Of a DNA stretch of 17,042 nucleotides, positions 16,301-17,042 are shown in pieces. Origin of the DNA: CAZMOK01 sp964567785 (lineage in GTDB: Bacteria; Bacteroidota; Bacteroidia; Bacteroidales; JAGOPY01); contig CAZMOK010000061.1 in NCBI GenBank assembly GCA_964567785.1, positions 1 through 17,042 of the forward strand, read 5' to 3'. The notes beneath the pieces were generated by a model. It saw only the letters and a list, made by a program, of their open reading frames with translations, was not told where the DNA came from and searched no databases. Every line of letters starts with the position of its first letter. Positions within the stretch are counted from its first letter, which is position 1. Made by a program: the position numbers and the translations under genes.

Positions 16301-16815
16301 TCGGCGTATTTCTTGATTTCGTTGAGGCTGTAGTCGCCTGAGAGGTTGACATTGAGGATCGGGAACTCAGAAAAATCGATATCCAGCACCATCGGGTCCT
16401 GGTCGAGGTCGTCGGGAAGTTCGCTCATGGCTTTGTCGACGGCGTCTTTCACATCCTGGACCGCCTTATCGATATTGGTGCCCTGTTCAAATTCAACGAA
16501 AACAGAGGATACGTCCTGTGAAGAGGTTGAGGTCATTTTATCGATCCCCTGGATCACTTCCACCTCTTTCTCGATGGGCCGGGTGACCAGGTTTTCAATA
16601 TCGACGGGAGGGTTGCCCGGGTAGATGGTCTGGACGTAAACAGTGGGTATGACGATGTCGGGGAACAGTTCTTTGGGGAGTGAGCGGTATGAGTAGGCGC
16701 CGAAAATGAAGAGGATAATGATGAGGAGGAATACCGTGTTGCGGTTATTGAGTGCAAGATTGGTCAGCGGGAACTGACGCACTACTTTCTGTTTAAGGTC
16801 TGATTGTTCGCTCAT
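13363..16815 (-). CDS. RND family efflux permease, HAE1 type
   Basis: A 1150-residue inner-membrane proton-driven exporter of the AcrB/HAE1 type, which works as a trimer with a periplasmic adaptor and an outer-membrane channel. TM1 is at about 27-44, the first periplasmic porter region at 45-345, TM2-TM6 at about 348-500 (TM4 has GLLVDNAIVVVENIYRF, proton-relay D414 followed by N415), TM7 at about 590-608, the second porter region at 610-935, and TM8-TM12 at about 940-1130. In TM10, GIVVNNAIVLIDYI has Asn where AcrB has the relay Lys. Two extra hydrophobic helices (about 517-535 and 538-556) lie in the linker between halves, making about 14 helices and adding roughly 100 residues to the usual 1030-1050. 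Neither adaptor nor channel gene is in the window; an adaptor may lie beyond the right edge. Substrate is not readable. Confidence 0.95.
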   Translation of the reverse strand: MSEQSDLKQKVVRQFPLTNLALNNRNTVFLLIIILFIFGAYSYRSLPKELFPDIVIPTVYVQTIYPGNPPVDIENLVTRPIEKEVEVIQGIDKMTSTSSQDVSSVFVEFEQGTNIDKAVQDVKDAVDKAMSELPDDLDQDPMVLDIDFSEFPILNVNLSGDYSLNEIKKYAEYLEDEFESIFEISKVDIQGLDEREIKINVDRHKMEALEISFDDIESAVNLENISMSGGDIKLGDSRRTIRVIGEFTNLEELENIIVKREDLEIVYLKDIAKVVDGFEEPKDFARLNRQPVVSLQVVKKGGENLLAATDQVFDVINYARENKEIPDELNVTITNDQSDIVRKQLSNLENSMIMGVIFVILVLYFFLGTRNALFVGFAIPLSMFISFIVLGLMGSRVNMIVLFSLILALGLLVDNAIVVVENIYRFIDRGFDKQTAAKQAVGEIAQPIISSTFTTLAAFFPLLFWKSIIGEFMKYLPMTLVIVLISSLLVALVVVPVVSSYFIKSGDQLPRPKKKRSLIVASIMALVAVLFYLAGWNIMGSLLVIFAVIGIFNLLILNSAARGFQSKFLPWLEKVYLDTLNFALRKRNPNYFIGGTVLLLFLTLIFLGLRSPKVEFFPSSDPQYINILAELPIGTDIEYTNEFMKDVEKDVYQILDPYDHIVKSVLTTVGSGAKSENDFLDFSETPNKGMITVTFVDFEERGGINTFNIMKEFSSKLIGKYPGVLVSVEKQSDGPPVGRDINLEITGAEFDKLIDLTDSIQTFIERSNIPGIEGLKIDLDVGKPEIIFHIDRERARRYGLSTAQIASTIRTALFGREVSDYKVGEDKYPIQLRLKEEYRYNLPSLLNQRVTFRSQSSGQIVQVPISAVADASYSTTYGAIKRKDMDRMITLYSNVIEGYNATEINDQLKALLENFEMPAGYDYAFTGEQQEQAESFAFLERAMLIALSLILIILVSQFNSIVKPLIIIASVIFSTIGVFGGIATFNMNFVVIMTGIGIVSLAGIVVNNAIVLIDYIDLLKRRKRKELGLDEDAVLSKEINKECVVEGGKTRLRPVLLTAITTILGLLPLASGLNIDFVSLLENFDPKIYFGGDNVAFWGPISWTIIFGLTFSTFLTLVIVPAMYHLFYLVKLRMTEWRKKMGEKTSSVTS

Positions 16816-16962
16816 GGTACCAAAATAAAAACCTGAACCGAAGGTAGTCCAGGAACGTTGATTCTAACAAAAGAACCAGCTAAAAGTTTTCATTTTCACG
16901 GGGTCAAAGATCTTCTGAAGCTGCTTTGCCTTCTTCCGGTGCGCGAATATACGGAAGAAAAT

Positions 16963-17011
16963 AGATTTAAGAGATAAGATTTCAGATTTAAGATGTAAGA
17001 GATGAGGAGAA
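16963..17011. repeat. Degenerate heptamer tandem repeat, seven units
   Basis: Seven consecutive 7-bp units beginning with AG read AGATTTA, AGAGATA, AGATTTC, AGATTTA, AGATGTA, AGAGATG, AGGAGAA. The first three and the next three also form a 21-bp direct repeat with 16 of 21 positions the same. It lies about 150 bp upstream of the RND permease start and outside any gene I can call. Same period as the repeat at 2041-2068, different sequence. Confidence 0.75.
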
Positions 17012-17023
17012 TATTCGAACTTA

Positions 17024-17039
17024 ATTCGTGCATTCGTGG
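17024..17039. repeat. Direct 8-bp repeat at the right edge
   Basis: ATTCGTGC (17024-17031) is followed directly by ATTCGTGG (17032-17039). The window ends three bases later, so any further units are unseen. Similar ATTCGTG-rich intergenic stretches are familiar to me from Bacteroidota genomes, but I cannot check that here. Confidence 0.5.
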
Positions 17040-17042
17040 CAA

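Overview
The window reads as chromosomal DNA of a Bacteroidota bacterium (Bacteroidales/Marinilabiliales-like; the exact lineage cannot be told from this sequence alone). The evidence is four secreted proteins with type IX secretion system (T9SS) type A C-terminal sorting domains, PKD-rich surface protein architecture, ECF sigma factors of the Bacteroidota type, one good TTG-N20-TAnnTTTG promoter of the Bacteroidota housekeeping class, and start sites without Shine-Dalgarno sequences. All large genes lie on the minus strand; the only plus-strand gene is a small membrane protein.

Layout, in the direction of minus-strand transcription (right to left). At 16815-13363 lies a 1150-residue HAE1-type RND efflux permease with an unusual extra pair of membrane helices. 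A small two-helix membrane protein (13089-13352, plus strand) converges on its 3' end. A 362-bp intergenic region follows, with several palindromes and a clear minus-strand promoter. Then come two successive versions of one cassette: cassette A (12726-9250) is ECF sigma factor, membrane-anchored protein with a C-terminal beta-barrel-like domain, and PKD/T9SS surface protein; cassette B (9127-5401) has the same three genes in the same order, also with a 4-nt sigma/partner overlap. Downstream of cassette B are a 1071-residue multidomain M14 zinc carboxypeptidase with a T9SS tag (5325-2110) and a third PKD/T9SS protein (1912-128) that closes with an intrinsic terminator. The left edge is a perfect 11-bp tandem repeat. 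Degenerate heptamer repeats occur at 2041-2068 and near the right edge.

The most interesting reading is that the cassettes are paralogous signalling units. In each, an ECF sigma factor is translationally coupled to a protein that looks like an anti-sigma factor at its N-terminus (a short conserved cytoplasmic motif, then one inner-membrane helix) but ends in an outer-membrane-porin-like domain after a long disordered linker, and the next gene is a T9SS-exported PKD protein. This suggests a link from cell surface or envelope to transcription, possibly reporting on T9SS cargo or envelope state. That function is inference; only the gene order, coupling, paralogy and domain layout are read directly from the sequence. 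Related sigma/barrel pairs occur widely in Bacteroidota from general knowledge, so the arrangement may be recurrent though poorly characterised.
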